Below are positions 22,079 through 33,784 of a stretch of 64,000 nucleotides of DNA, one piece after another. Under the pieces are notes generated by a model. That model ran no database searches. It saw nothing but the letters and a program-made list of their open reading frames with translations, and was not told where the DNA came from. The position numbers and the translations under genes were made by a program. Source of the stretch: Bettongia penicillata ogilbyi (taxonomy: Eukaryota > Chordata > Mammalia > Diprotodontia > Potoroidae); the NCBI GenBank assembly GCA_023548195.1, contig JAJHZJ010000751.1, forward strand, positions 1,864,501 through 1,928,500, given 5' to 3'. Position 1 is the first letter of the stretch. Each line of letters begins with the position of its first letter.

Positions 22079-22200
22079 CAGTGGTTCTTAACAGTGGGTA
22101 ATGGGATTATTTGACAGCCTGGTGCAGCTTATCAGAATAATGTTTTAAAATGATCATTAGAGGTCTATTTTTTTCCCATCCAAGTTGCAGATCTCTTACC
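22079..22200 (+). mobile_element. hAT-Charlie-like MITE fragment
   Basis: It starts 'cagtggttcttaaca', the terminal inverted repeat form, and continues 'gacagcctggtgcagcttat', 'cagaataatgttttaaaatg' and 'cccatccaagtt'. It is the same family as 49859-50052. The right terminus is lost. Confidence 0.65.
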
Positions 22201-22215
22201 ACTTCTTCCTCGACT

Positions 22216-22243
22216 TATACAGTATGGTAGACCATACTGTATA
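22216..22243. other. 28-bp near-perfect palindrome
   Basis: TATACAGTATGGT (22216-22228) is the exact reverse complement of ACCATACTGTATA (22231-22243), with AG between. No open frame or recognised terminator context explains it. Confidence 0.9.
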
Positions 22244-24560
22244 TTTGTATATTCAAAGTCAGATTTAAATGAGGCAGTCTGAAAATGAAAAAGAAATACC
22301 AACCGGAGGACACAGAACTGGTATACGTAAAGGGGGAAGGGTAGGTGTCCCTAATTTATGGAAGGGAATGGATTAATTATATGTAAATACAAAAATATCA
22401 GGGTTTTTAAACAACAAGCCACCTGCCAGTTCCTAGCTGAATGTTTCCTTTAGTCTCTGCCCAGTTGTTAGACGATTAAGAGCCTACAAAAACCCAGACC
22501 TGAGATGACTGACCTGATCTGTCTTACCCTAGGGATGCCTCTGGTTTCAGTGTAGTCAACATTGTACTTTCGTAAGGCACTATTTCAGGAATGCTAAAAG
22601 CTTTCTATCTACTCTAAAGAATGTGCATGCACCCAGTCCCAAAGCAATTTGGGTATCACCAATGGACAGCTACATGAGGGTTTATTGAGTACCAAGTGCT
22701 TAGAAGAATCCAAGTCAGGCTGTTTGATTCACACAGCCCTAAAAGGCTTCCTTCCTTCCACAAGAAACACCATATGGGATACTACCAGGGCACCCAGCGA
22801 ACCAAAGGTCGTACCATGTTTCCAACATTTCACCACAAAAATGTGGCAATCACTGAAACAGTTCACCTTTCTAATGTTGTTCAATTTGGCAATGAGGTGA
22901 AATGTCAATAGGTTTCCTACTTTGACTGAAATCATTAAATATACCAAAGGGAATATTCCATGTGTGTTTGTCATCCCAGAACAGAGATGAGCATACTTCC
23001 TGGGCAGTTCTCCTCAGCTAATGGGATAATGGCTCTCCAGAAGACTTTATATTAGAAACACATATTTCATTCACATTCTTGTTTAACCTGGAGAATTGCT
23101 TCATTGTGACCAAAAGAGCTTTGGGTTTCTCCTGGATTTCTCATTGATATTAATGGAAATTTCACCTTCAGGCAAGAATGGTATATGCCCTAAAAGGATA
23201 AGGACTAGGGCAAGAGATGAAGGGTACATTTTCTGCACTGGGCTGTGCAATATTTTTCTTGGATGTTGTTTCTTGACTCTGGCTGAGGATTCTTTTGAAA
23301 AATCTAAAATATCCCCACTCTCAAAATTCATTTTCTCAGAAATGTCTTTTTACCCACCTCTTGTCATTGAAGTTTACATAGGAGAATAACTATAGGTGAA
23401 TATACATACATTTAAACTTATAGTTTGCTCATTGAAACATGTACTTCTTGGCTAATTCCATCCCTCTGTAAGGGACATATCCCTTTATTTTGCATCCAGA
23501 GGAATGGCATTCTTGGAGAAAAGGTGGCATTATTATTCCCTGAAGGAAATAGGATGTAAAATATGCATCTATGCCACTAACAGTAGTCTAAAGTGTGAAA
23601 AAGTCTTTGCAGTTGATGTTCACACATTATTAATAACCTGTAGAGTCAAGAGCCATTAGTATGTAGCCTGTAGAAAAAAAATACACAACATGCAAGTAAG
23701 AAATCGTACAAGCACCAGGCCAATTCACACAAGTGACCAAATCATGTTAAATCAGTCCTCTGGATGTCTTACTCATTATTTTTGCTGACTTGGGAACCTT
23801 GAAGTGTTTTGTATCCATTTCATTATCTCCAAAAACATGAACTGTAATGGAATTTTCATAAAAATCCTGCTGGAGAGGAGGGACCCAACTGCACAGTCAG
23901 CTTTGCCTCCTAATCCAATCTTCTCCAATGCAGTTGGCATGGTGGTTGCCAAACTCCAACAACAGGGGGGCCTTTTGTTAAGGAAAAGTATGAATTTGAG
24001 CTTTAAAATGAGTAGAAGGCTTTTTTCTATTACTCAAGGTGCTTCCCCTTGCTGAGTTTACGTGAGACATCTAGCAGGAGACATTATTAATAGCCTCAGA
24101 AATTAGCCCCCCGAACAATTATCTTGGTTTAGCTATGGGAAAAGAAACAAAAGGCTTGATGAAAAGAGCATTTAGATTTTCATTATTGAAGATCCACAGG
24201 ACACCATGGTTGCTTTCTATTAGCCCTTGAAGCCAAGACTTCATATTTTCTATTCGTTTGGGTTGAAAATTATGGATAGATTATATTTTCAATGTTTTTT
24301 TAATCTTTTATACCACAGTTACTTCCCGATATACTGTCCCTTGCTGCTGATGCAACTCTCCTCTCTAACCAAGAAAAAAATATCTAAATGAAATGATCTA
24401 GCACAGTAGCAATGTCTAACAGAGTATGCAACATCTCACATCCATAACTCTACCACCACCATCAGCATTATCTCTCTACCTGCTGTTATCTGTCCTGAGG
24501 ACCAAAGATTGGTCATTAGATTTAATTTGAGTTCAGATGCATTTTATTACTATTTCTTAT
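22244..24560. other. Repeat-poor block of about 2.3 kb
   Basis: I find no SINE, LINE or MITE text. The 80-100-residue frames (22649-22974, 23096-23389, 23804-24055) overlap on both strands and lack domains. Mixed-composition text at 23640-24290 is a candidate conserved non-coding element. Confidence 0.45.
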
Positions 24561-24848
24561 TTTCATTACTACAACACACAGATACATATATATATGCATA
24601 TATACAAAAATACTATGTGTGTGTATAGTCCATTTTATTTACTATGAATTTATCCTCTCATGTAAGTCTTCATTACTTGATTCAGATCTCACTTCACAAC
24701 ATACTAATTGTGTGACCTTGGACAAATCACTATGACTCCCTTGGTCTCATCATCTGTAAAATGACAATGATCATCGTCATGCCTTAAACATGTGCCAGAC
24801 GCTGCGCAAAGGATACAAGGAAAAAGCCAAAACAAAGACCCTGCCCTC

Positions 24849-24864
24849 AAGGACTTCATATTCT
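24849..24864 (+). repeat. Left target-site duplication of nested L1
   Basis: AAGGACTTCATATTCT, identical over 16 bases to 25007-25022. Confidence 0.95.
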
Positions 24865-25006
24865 TTTTTTTGAATTTAATTAATTTATTTGTTTTCAGTT
24901 TTCAACAATTACTTCCATAAGTTTTAGACTCCCCCCACTCCTCTTCCTCCCTGAGATGACTATGAGTTCTACACACACATTCTTACTAAACATATTTCCA
25001 TGTTAG
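24865..25006 (-). mobile_element. 5'-truncated L1 3' UTR, antisense, with perfect 16-bp target duplication
   Basis: A T run (the antisense poly(A)) opens the 142-bp insert, followed by 'gttttcagttttcaacaatt', 'acttccataagttttagact', 'cccccactcctcttcctccc' and 'actaaacatatttccatgtt', the marsupial L1 3' UTR in antisense. Identical 16-bp direct repeats flank it, so both ends are intact and this is one of the younger insertions here. Confidence 0.9.
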
Positions 25007-25022
25007 AAGGACTTCATATTCT
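25007..25022 (+). repeat. Right target-site duplication of nested L1
   Basis: AAGGACTTCATATTCT, the partner of 24849-24864. Confidence 0.95.
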
Positions 25023-25149
25023 AATGCAATGATAATGGCAACTATCTCATAGGGTTGTTGTGAAGGCCAAATGAGATACTATATAAAGCCCTTTGCAAAG
25101 CAAGGTGTTATTATCATTATGTATTCCCACATTTCTTTTAATCCATAGG

Positions 25150-25330
25150 ACTGTAGATGAGAAATTAATTTAGATATGGAAATGACCTCATAGGCCATCT
25201 GTTCCAACCCTCAAATTTTACAGATGAGAAAACTGAGCTCTTGAGGCTTTTTCAAGGACTTTTTCAAGGTCTATAGTTAGTAAATATCTCAAGTGAGATT
25301 TGGGCACTATATCTATTGTACCAAATTTTT
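25150..25330 (-). mobile_element. MIR3/L3-like element, antisense
   Basis: 'aatgacctcataggccatct', 'gttccaaccctcaaatttta' and 'cagatgagaaaactgagctc' follow antisense order. Confidence 0.7.
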
Positions 25331-25334
25331 CTTA

Positions 25335-25400
25335 TGGCACAATAATATTCCATTGTATGAATATGTCAAAATTTTAACTGACATTTTTTTAAGTGTGACG
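25335..25400 (-). mobile_element. L1 3' region fragment, antisense
   Basis: 'cttatggcacaataatattc' and 'cattgtatgaatatg' are antisense L1 text. It lies apart from, and out of order with, the larger piece at 25555-26000. Confidence 0.5.
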
Positions 25401-25554
25401 CTGCAGATGTAAAATGTTTATGCCCTTCTATGATATTCAGAGAACCATTGGTACTAGCCACTTGCTAATCTGATAATAACAAGCTCCTTTTATTGAACCT
25501 TTATTCTTGGAGATGCTGCCCCTTGATTATCTTTTTCGCTGGTTTGTTTCACTT

Positions 25555-26000
25555 TTCAAAAAAAAAAAAATCAATTGAAATCTCTTTTCTCTTGTTCCCA
25601 TTTCCACTCCACAAACAAATTCTTTGTAACTAATACACATAGTCAAGTAAACAGGTAAAACAAATTCCTTTTCTCGCTCATCCTGTACCTTGAGTCAATC
25701 ATATCTCTGTCAGAAGAATAGCTTACTTCATCGTTGCTCCTCCAGACTCATGAAAAGTCAATCAACTTTCAAAGTCATTTGTCTTTGCAATGTCATCTCA
25801 TTATTGTATGAATTATTCTGGTTCTGCTCATTTCATTTTTTATTCTTTTGTTAAAGTCTTAAAAAATTATTAATTCTTATAATATTGATGTTATAGTGTA
25901 AATTGTGTTTCTGTTTCTGCTTACCTGATTCTGCAACAGTTCGTACAAGTCTTTCCATGTCTCTTGGAAATCGCCTATTTCCTCATTTCTTATTCTTATC
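25555..26000 (-). mobile_element. L1 3' region, antisense
   Basis: 'acacatagtcaagtaaacag', 'ccttgagtcaatcatatctc', 'tttcaaagtcatttgtcttt', 'ttctggttctgctcatttca' and 'cgtacaagtctttccatgtc' match marsupial L1 3' UTR in antisense order. It starts at an A run (25559-25570). Confidence 0.75.
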
Positions 26001-26249
26001 TTCTTGCAATTTTATTGATAGAACTCAAAATAATAAATGGAGAAAGGTCTCGCCGATCATCCAGTTCACCAAATATTCCAAATAATAACCCTCCTGCTCT
26101 TGCATCTAGCTTATTTTTTTTTAGTCTTAAATTTTCTGATTTCTGCTTTCCTCTTAAAATTATGTTTCAGAAGTTAGTATCTCTCCTTACACAGAGCAAA
26201 CATGTTTCTTTTCTTGGTTTTCCTTCTACTCTTGTGATCTCTTACCAAT

Positions 26250-26520
26250 CCAAATAATTCCTCGGTCTCTATACCATTCATTATTTTCAAATTTTCGAAG
26301 GCTGTTATCATGTCAACCCTTAGAAGTCAGTCAGTTCTTTTAATCTTTCCTTCCAAGATTCCCTCCCCACTCTTCTTCCCCAGCCATTTCATCCGCTCTC
26401 CCCCATTTTCTCTTAATGCTCTCCAATCTTCTACATTTATCTAAACTGATTAAATTCTTCCAGGTGCATCATATATCATCTTATTTTGCGATTCTATAAT
26501 TTTTTGTATACTGCTCGAAT
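26250..26520 (-). mobile_element. Possible CR1/L3 3' fragment, antisense
   Basis: 'gttatcatgtcaacccttag' and nearby text resemble antisense CR1/L3. The rest is too diverged to align by eye. Confidence 0.35.
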
Positions 26521-27824
26521 ATTTAGTAGAGTTTACCGTTGTTTCTTTTTATGGCATTCTCAGTAAGTTGACTTGTGGGAAGGCCTAGAATACTTCATTT
26601 GAACCTCCCACTAATCCCTAAGAGAGTTGTTTTCTTTCTCCCTGTAGACTCATCTACCTGGTTAGTCTATTTTAAGGAATGTGCTATGGGAGAGAACATG
26701 TTGACATCAGCTAGGTTAGAATGTAGTACTAATACATTTTGGCTGCCGTATTTACCCATGTAATTTCCCTGTTTTGAAGTAGATATTTGTTGCCAAATTG
26801 GCGGGGAGGGTTGTGCAGACAAATTTCTGGGGTAACAAACAGTGAACCTGAACTGGACCATTATTCCACACAGAAGAACCTCTGGAGAACTGTAAAGAAC
26901 AGTTGTAGAAAGGTGAGCAGTGGTTAAAAATTCTAACTTTTACTTCCAAAAAACAGTATTATTCAATACTGTTCTATTCTCTCCCCAGTTTCCCTTGACA
27001 TTTGTAAGTTCTTCTTTTATTTATCATACCTTCCACCAATTTCCTTTTCAAACCCTCCATTCCCTTATGCCACCAATACACAATCCCTCAGTTCCCAACT
27101 GTGACCACATCAATATCTACCAACCTTGCTTTGGCTCTCATTTCCTAGACATCCTTCGTCTTCTTATCCTCCTGGGAGTTTCACTGTTCTTTTTATTAGT
27201 GTTTTCAATCTGTCTAAAATCTGCCTTCCTCTTCTTCACCCCATCCTACCTAATCTCTTCAAACCTTTTTCCTTTTAATCATTGATTCAGGGAAAGAGTT
27301 GTGCAACTGGAATTGCACACTGAAAATAAATGTCAAAAATTCCACATTAGGAGAACAAATATTTAAACCAACTTTGTACTGCCTTCAGTACTGCTTAACA
27401 TTGGTCAGCCCTGCCTATTTTTTCCAAATATGGCAAAACAATGCATAGGATAACAGAAAAGCAAAGGATAGGTAAGACTCCAAGAAGTTTGTGGCATCTC
27501 TTATGTGGCAGCCCACCTTTCCTTCCTATTTTCCTTATTAGGTATGGCTATTGTTGGTGTATGTTCAGGGGGATACAATCAAATTCAATGTAGCCTTTCT
27601 GTGGGGTGTCTGAAATGGTCTCCAGTGAAGTTATAAGTTTCTTTAGATCCAAGTCACAGAATAGACCTAAGAGAAGATCTAAGAAGTAAATTCAATCCCC
27701 TTGTCAATGGTGGAGATTGCCCAGTGGTGGCCACCTCCTTGAGAGTTCTCTTTCTATAACATTACAACTCCCCAAACACAACATGAGCAATGTATTCTCT
27801 TCTTACCAATGGAAGTATAGAATC
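26521..27824. other. Unassigned DNA
   Basis: No repeat recognised. The Phe/Ser/Leu-rich 121-residue frame at 26920-27285 comes from pyrimidine-rich sequence and has no family match that I know. Confidence 0.45.
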
Positions 27825-28005
27825 ATAAAATAATAGAGCTGAAGGGACCTTAAAAGTCATCAGATCCAAACCAACTCATTCTACCAAAAAAGAAACTGAG
27901 GCCAAGAGAGATGAAAAATACTTGTCCAAAGTCATACTGTCAGTTGGTAATAGTCAGGACTAGAATTCAGGTGGCTCCACTTCTAGTGCAGCATTTATTT
28001 TTCTG
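27825..28005 (-). mobile_element. MIR3/L3-like element, antisense
   Basis: 'agaatcataaaataatagag', 'ctgaagggaccttaaaagtc', 'aaagaaactgaggccaagag' and 'gactagaattcaggtggctc' follow antisense order. Confidence 0.75.
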
Positions 28006-30350
28006 ATCATCACTATCAACCTCTTGGACATTGCTGGATATTATTATATAGCATTACAAATATGGAATTCCTATTTTATCTCATAGAATGATATAAATAG
28101 ACTTTAATGTAATATTTTTATATGTAAACCACAACCTTGTACCCCAAATCCCAGGCTGATACACAATGAGTCTAATCTCAAGGATCATCCCAAAAATATC
28201 ATTTTAATTTTGGTTAATTATAGCCCTAACCAGAAATTATTTTGGAAAATTTTAGAATATAGTTTGTGTCCAGGTCTTCACAGACATGATACAAAGATCT
28301 CTCAAATCCCATAAAGCACAAAAGGTACCAATAAATATATCAGGTATAGACAAGCCTTTCTTTCATCCTACACAAAATCCAAAACTACAAAGTTCTTATA
28401 ATAAGATATAAGAAATCAATACAATTTTCCCACTCGGGTGAGGGAAGTTTCCACAACATCCTAAAGTCTTCCATACTCATAATAATGCCTTATAGACTCC
28501 CCTTAGAAGGGAAACAAACTTGGGAATTTTGTTGGACGATGCCCAACACTCTTGTGAATTCCAGATCATCTTACCAATACCTTCTGAAAGCTAACTCAGA
28601 CTTCTCTGGAAGGGAAACCTACTTGGGGTGACTCTATCGATAATCCTGCACTTTCCATCTGAGTAATGCATAGTAACAATAGAACTCATTGTTGAGGTGC
28701 TTTGCTTTCCCATATTAATGCTCCTCCTAGCATAAGTGAATCTCTTCTCTCACTGAGAGTTCTTTTCTTAGCTCCATCTTAAAATGGGATAAATATGAAC
28801 CGTCAAACTTGAAGTTATTAGACAACTCCTGAAATATAACACTAAGAGCAACCACCATTCACTAGATCTGATTACGTCTCTTACTTGAAGGGGCTAGAAA
28901 GTTACACATGAGAACAATCATCACTGTCCACATAGTTTTCTTCTCTATAGCTACCGCATAAAGGAGAGTTACACTTCTCCCTCTCTAGGTCTTGGATTAG
29001 AAACTCATGTCCAAGAAATATCTTCTCAGGTCACATGACCAAACACATGTAGATACCCACATGATTCTTGCATGGGACTGCCATTAACAGCTCCTAATGA
29101 TGGAAGAGGAGAGATTTCTTCTTCCCAAACCTCATCAGTCCAAACCAGCTCCTCTCCTCTCTTGGTTCTTCTATGCTTCTAGGATATCTTTGAAAGAAAA
29201 CCAACAGTTAAAAAGATGGCAACCCTGAGAAGGAACACCTTTTGTGGAGCAGCACAGAGAGATTCCTCCCAACAGTCCACCAATTGGTTGAGCTCCTCCA
29301 GGAGGTGCCAAAGAGTTTTTTCATGCCAGCCATAGGAAGATAACAAAGTTCCAAACAATAAGTGGCTTGAGGAGCTATCTTGATCATCCCCCTTTCTTTA
29401 AATGACTTAGGATTTAAATAAGTAATTTTTAAAACAGGATTTTTGTACCGTGTTCTGAAAACTGAGAGCCCCAGGGTCTCTCTGCACATTAACGAGAAAC
29501 ATAGACAAGGGTTCCTTTCCTACTGAGAAAGTCATATCCCCTAGGCTACGAAAACTTGAGTCTAATTTCTTCTTAAATCAACTCATGGACAATATTTTTT
29601 TTAAAAAAAAGAACTCTAAAGATATATAGTTGGAGGGTTTTTTCTTAAAATATCTGGTTTTAATATTATTATTAAAACCTTCTCTTTTTTTATTCATTAC
29701 ATGTTGTTGAATAGAATTAAATTTCAGCTGAGTTCTTCATGTCATTTATCCATGTTGGAAATTCCTTGATTCCGCATAAGCACAATTCCAAAAAAAAAAA
29801 AATTAAGTTTGCTTTTTTGTCTTACCACAGGGTAGGTCCCTATTTGTGGTTATTTTTAACTGGGCTGCTGCATGTAGCAATTTTAGTACTTTCTTACAGT
29901 ACTGTTTTCTCAAAATGATCTGACTTCGCAAAAATTAAATAAATGAACAGACCTACCTATTGCTATGCCACATCTCAAGCATTTGGGGAGATAATCCATT
30001 ATTAACTGTGCTCCTCTATACTAAGCAAAAGAAACATCTGAACCTGGGATTTGATGATGTATGTATTTCTTTCCCCTTTTTTCTCTTGCTTTTCTTCTTG
30101 AGCATTTTAAGTTTGTATCTTTTTTCCTTCAACTCTATTCCAATTTACTATGAAGAAGCCTGCCTCTTTGAAGACAAAATATTTCATATAATTTTTTCTT
30201 TACTAATCATCTTTGATATTTTAACCTTCCCAGTCCTCTCCAAGGGTCATTTTGTCATCCTTGAAACAAGTTTCCTTAAGGCCATCTCTATCGGTAGGTA
30301 GCTACTAAATCAGACATTAGTCAATAAGATCTACTTAATTGTTTTCACAA
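28006..30350. other. Unassigned 2.3-kb block without common repeats
   Basis: No SINE, L2 or L1 text is seen. Composition is more even than in the flanks. I considered an old retroviral or other large element, but found no LTR ends or protein motif. The 93- and 113-residue frames are unsupported. Confidence 0.4.
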
Positions 30351-30354
30351 TCAC

Positions 30355-30560
30355 AGGAAAACACAATCTCACTTGGAATGGACCTTAGAGGTCTTCTAGG
30401 ACAAGCCATATCCATATACCCATCAAGTGGTCATCCAGCCTTTGTTTGAAAATAGGAACTTACCTTCTAGCCCAATGCATTTTAGGACAGTCAAAACTGT
30501 TACGGATTTTTTCCCTTCTATCAACCAATAATTTGCTTCCAACTTAATATTATCTTCTTT
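30355..30560 (-). mobile_element. CR1/L3 3' region, antisense
   Basis: 'cttggaatggaccttagagg', 'tcatccagcctttgtttgaa' and 'accaataatttgcttccaac' follow antisense CR1/L3 order. Confidence 0.65.
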
Positions 30561-30735
30561 CTATTCTATATCATGTGTGAGCCTATTTATATACATGTTA
30601 TCTCCCCCCATTAGAATATAAACTCCCAAAGGGCAGGGACTATTTTTTTTTGTTCTTTCTTTTGCATCCTCAGTGTTTAGCACAGTGCCTGACACATAGG
30701 ACATGCTTAATAAAAGTTTAATTGGCTGATAAATT
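30561..30735 (+). mobile_element. L2 3' end, sense
   Basis: 'tatacatgttatctcccccc', 'attagaatataaactcccaa', 'agggcagggactattttttt', 'cagtgcctgacacatagg' and 'taataaaagttta' are in the expected order. Confidence 0.88.
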
Positions 30736-30789
30736 TTCCTCCAGTTCTCCTGGTTCTGCTTTCTGAGCCAATTAGAATAAATAGCATCC

Positions 30790-31040
30790 TTCCTCCAGAT
30801 GATAGGAATAGGGACCAAACCTGCAATTTCATTGATGTAGGGAATTGTCCAGAGGACGAAGTTTCCTCTATCAGTACAAATCAGCACCATCTCAATTTAT
30901 AGTCTTAGATTTAGTTTGGGCTAATGAGGAGTTAAATAAATTTCCCAGGACCACATAGTGATACGTGTGTCTGAGATAGGGTTTGGACCAGAAATTCTAA
31001 ATTCTAAGGCCATTTCTCTGTCCATCACACCGCAAGGTCT
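30790..31040 (-). mobile_element. MIR-like SINE (long-tail form), antisense
   Basis: 'gcaatttcattgatgtaggg', 'tcctctatcagtacaaatca' and 'agtgatacgtgtgtctgaga' match the antisense of the form at 5230-5445. Confidence 0.68.
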
Positions 31041-31139
31041 CTTACTTTTTCACATGGCACCTCTCAAAATACTTAAATAGAGCTATGCCTTTTCTACTGC
31101 ACCCCCACGCCCCCGATTTCCCAAAGTCTTCACTTTAGC

Positions 31140-31480
31140 AACCTAAACATCCCATATTTTTAATCAATTTTCATATTTCATGGACTGAAGACACTTCATC
31201 ATCCTGGGCATCCTTCGAGGGACACTCCAGTTTATCATTATATGCCCTAAATTGTGATATGCAAAATTGAACAGTTATCTACAGCTATGTAGTATGTACT
31301 ACAGATAAAGTCTAACCAAAACAAAATACCAGAGAACTATAACCTCCCTGTAACTGGGAGGTTATACTTCCCTTTTTGTTACCTCAGGTTGCTTTTTGGC
31401 TGCTATATCACAGTCTTGACTCATAATTAGCCGGCACTCCAGTAAAAGCCCCAGATTCTTTTTTTTTTCTTTTTTCCAAT
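31140..31480 (-). mobile_element. CR1/L3 3' region, antisense
   Basis: 'ggcatccttcgagggacact', 'ccctaaattgtgatatgcaa', 'acagataaagtctaaccaaa', 'gctttttggctgctatatca' and 'cagtcttgactcataattag' track the conserved antisense CR1/L3 text. Confidence 0.78.
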
Positions 31481-32285
31481 AAAGTTCTGTCTAGCTACCA
31501 ATCACTATGCCCAAACAACTCTTACAATTGTCTGGCTCCAGGTCCTTCAGGACTCTGGCAAAACGGCTGAAATAGTCTGATTGATTATCTTATAATCCCA
31601 TTGCCTCTGCCACATAAACTGGCCTCAAGCTGTGAGTAGATTCATGAAAAAACAAGCCTTCCTAATGACTATATGGGATATCGTCAGAGTTGCTTTGGCC
31701 ATAGTGGCAAAAACACATCGGTCAAAATAATGACTGAAGTTGTTCAATGGATTGAGTCACCCACTCCCATTCTATGACCATATGTGGACAAGACTGTGTC
31801 AACACATATAATGAAATAGAATTGAAGCAATTGGTTGGGTAATTCCAGCCCCCATTTTCACTTGAAATTGAATGGAAAGTGTTCTTGTGGCTTTATTGGT
31901 TGTTTCAATGCTCCACTTCCCTTGGTTATGTAGGCAGAGCCTGAGATTTTACAGAAAATTGTGCCTGAGGTGTCATAATTACATCCCCATAAGCCTAGTA
32001 GGGTAAATTATGAGTATATTTCCCTGAGGTGCTGTAAAATATTTTATTTATTACTATTTCCTCCATCCCTTTCTCACAGGTGGTTAGATTTTTTTTTTAG
32101 ACATTATTAACTAGGCTTGTGTAGGCAGGTAGAGTCATTTGACTTCAGGAAACCATTATCCTAGCCAGCTTCCCAACTGCTCAGGCACAGGGACATTACT
32201 TATAGAAATGAACCAGGGCTCTCTGTTTAGTAAATTCTTAACACATTTCTCTATCTACTCTATCATGTGGAAATTTCCTATGTTG
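31481..32285. other. Unassigned DNA
   Basis: No element or gene recognised. Confidence 0.45.
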
Positions 32286-32289
32286 GTTG

Positions 32290-32725
32290 GCTCCATTAAA
32301 AAATTTCCTTATCATAATATTGTCCCAATGTTACTCTCCTGTTCAATATTCTATAGTAACTTCCTTTTATGTCATGAATGGTCTCCTCAGTCTGCCAGTC
32401 AAGATTTCCTATCAATTGCCACTACGGTTGCACAATTTCATCAACATCTTTCTCATTATTTCCCTACAGAGAGCTTCCGTTGTTGCAGTCAAACCAACTT
32501 AGCTCACTTATTTCTCTCCATAGGTGAGTTGCTCATTCCCTTTTCTATTTCTTTTTGTATACCATTCTTTTTGCCTGGAATGAACTCTTTTCTTTTCTGC
32601 CAATCCAGGTTCCCACCTCTTTCAAAACCTGGCTCAAAATCCATATCTAAGAGCTACCCATGATTCTCCTCATAAAACTGTTCACTTTTCTCTTTGATAC
32701 CCCTTCACTACATAGACATCCAGTT
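32290..32725 (+). mobile_element. L2 LINE C-terminal/3' segment, sense
   Basis: 'aacttccttttatgtcatga', 'atggtctcctcagtctgcca', 'tttgcctggaatgaactctt', 'cacctctttcaaaacctggc' and 'ccatgattctcctcataaaa' match the L2 stretch after the RT domain. The longest open frame of the window (174 codons, 32139-32663) overlaps it, but its reading does not give an intact L2 protein. Confidence 0.65.
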
Positions 32726-32754
32726 TGTTCAACCTAAATGTCTTAATTGATAAT

Positions 32755-33145
32755 GCTGATTTCTCGAATCACAAATTTTGGAATTGGAAGGGATCCCAGT
32801 GGCCATCTCACTGAACTAATATGCCCCAAATGGAATCCTCACTCCAGCATGTTGGTGCAAGGTTCATCTAGCCTCTGCTTACAGACTGTCAATAAGAGAA
32901 AAGGCACCACCTCTCCAAGCTGTCCATTACACTTGCAGATAACTCTAATAAGTTAGAATTCTTCCCTAACAAGACAACATGTGCTTCTTTTCTTCTTTCA
33001 TGCATTGCTCCTGGTTCTGCTTCGAGGCCAAATGAAATATTGACATTTCCACTTATATGTTACAGCTCAGTGAAACCATGATCCACTCACCATGGGGATT
33101 CCCTTCACTCTCTGAAAACGTCAAACCTATCCCACGCTCTCTCAA
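32755..33145 (-). mobile_element. CR1/L3 3' region, antisense
   Basis: 'cgaatcacaaattttggaat', 'tggaagggatcccagtggcc', 'tctagcctctgcttacagac', 'ataagttagaattcttccct' and 'tgcattgctcctggttctgc' give a long antisense CR1/L3 copy. Confidence 0.8.
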
Positions 33146-33149
33146 GTTC

Positions 33150-33290
33150 TATGATTTTTTGCAAACATCTTCATTAGAAAGCAGCCTTCTGAAGGCAGGG
33201 CCTATTTTCTCCTTTTTCTATATCCTTTGTGTCTAGCACAATGCCTGGCACATAAGAAATACTTAGCAAACGCATGACGATTGATTATTG
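33150..33290 (+). mobile_element. L2 3' end, sense
   Basis: 'cttctgaaggcagggcctat', 'cctttgtgtctagcacaatg' and 'cctggcacataagaaatact' form the L2 terminus. Confidence 0.82.
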
Positions 33291-33429
33291 AGACTCATTG
33301 GAGACCATCCAGTGTATCTTCTAATAGTCTGTGGATACCAGGTTAGCATTTGGGCTTTTGTTAACCAGATTGACCCATGTGTTTTTGTTTTTGTTTTTTC
33401 TGGTAATGTTCTCAATACAGTGTTTTTAC

Positions 33430-33530
33430 CCTGCTTCACACACAGAAGTCATCAGTTTCATTTTTTTTGTCTCTGTATCCCCCAGTGCCCAGCACACAGC
33501 AGGTGTTGATGAATTAATTGATTCATGATA
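33430..33530 (+). mobile_element. L2 3' end fragment, sense
   Basis: 'ttttttgtctctgtatcccc' and 'agtgcccagcacacagcagg' are followed by a TGATGAATTAATTGATT end. Confidence 0.72.
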
Positions 33531-33784
33531 TACTGCAGTCTCCTTAGACATGCAATGCATCTTTCCTTTGGCCTCTGTAGTCATAGGAAATCCCTAAGAG
33601 AACACAAGAAGTCATTCAAAGAAAGAAGGTTTCTGTGGCAGCAAAGAGATAGAAATTCCTGAAATTTCTTCAAGGATTTTTTCTGTATAGTTTCCCAAAT
33701 GTGATTTTGCCTGATCTGTTTCAGTTCAGTTTGGGCAATATCAATCTAGTTGTTTCGTTTATATGTCTGTGTATAAATATGTAT

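Larger units (their letters stand above)
24772..25026 (-). mobile_element. L2-type 3' end, antisense, nested in MIR and split by L1
   Basis: 'aaacatgtgccagacgctgc', 'gcaaaggatacaaggaaaaa' and 'gaccctgccctcaaggactt' continue after the L1 as 'cttcatattctaatg'. It sits inside the MIR at 24672-25125. Confidence 0.8.
24672..25125 (+). mobile_element. MIR-type SINE, sense, split by L2 and L1
   Basis: The left part (24672-24771) has 'gtgtgaccttggacaaatca' and 'catcatctgtaaaatgacaa'. The right part (from 25027) has 'caactatctcatagggttgt' and 'actatataaagccctttgca'. The word caatgat occurs at both break points (24765-24771 and 25027-25033). Confidence 0.85.

Noticed and set aside
32139..32663. Longest open frame of the window (174 codons, plus strand)
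   Set aside because: It lies largely over an L2 3' segment, is Phe/Ser/Leu-rich from pyrimidine-rich DNA, and shows no domain, so I do not call it a gene.
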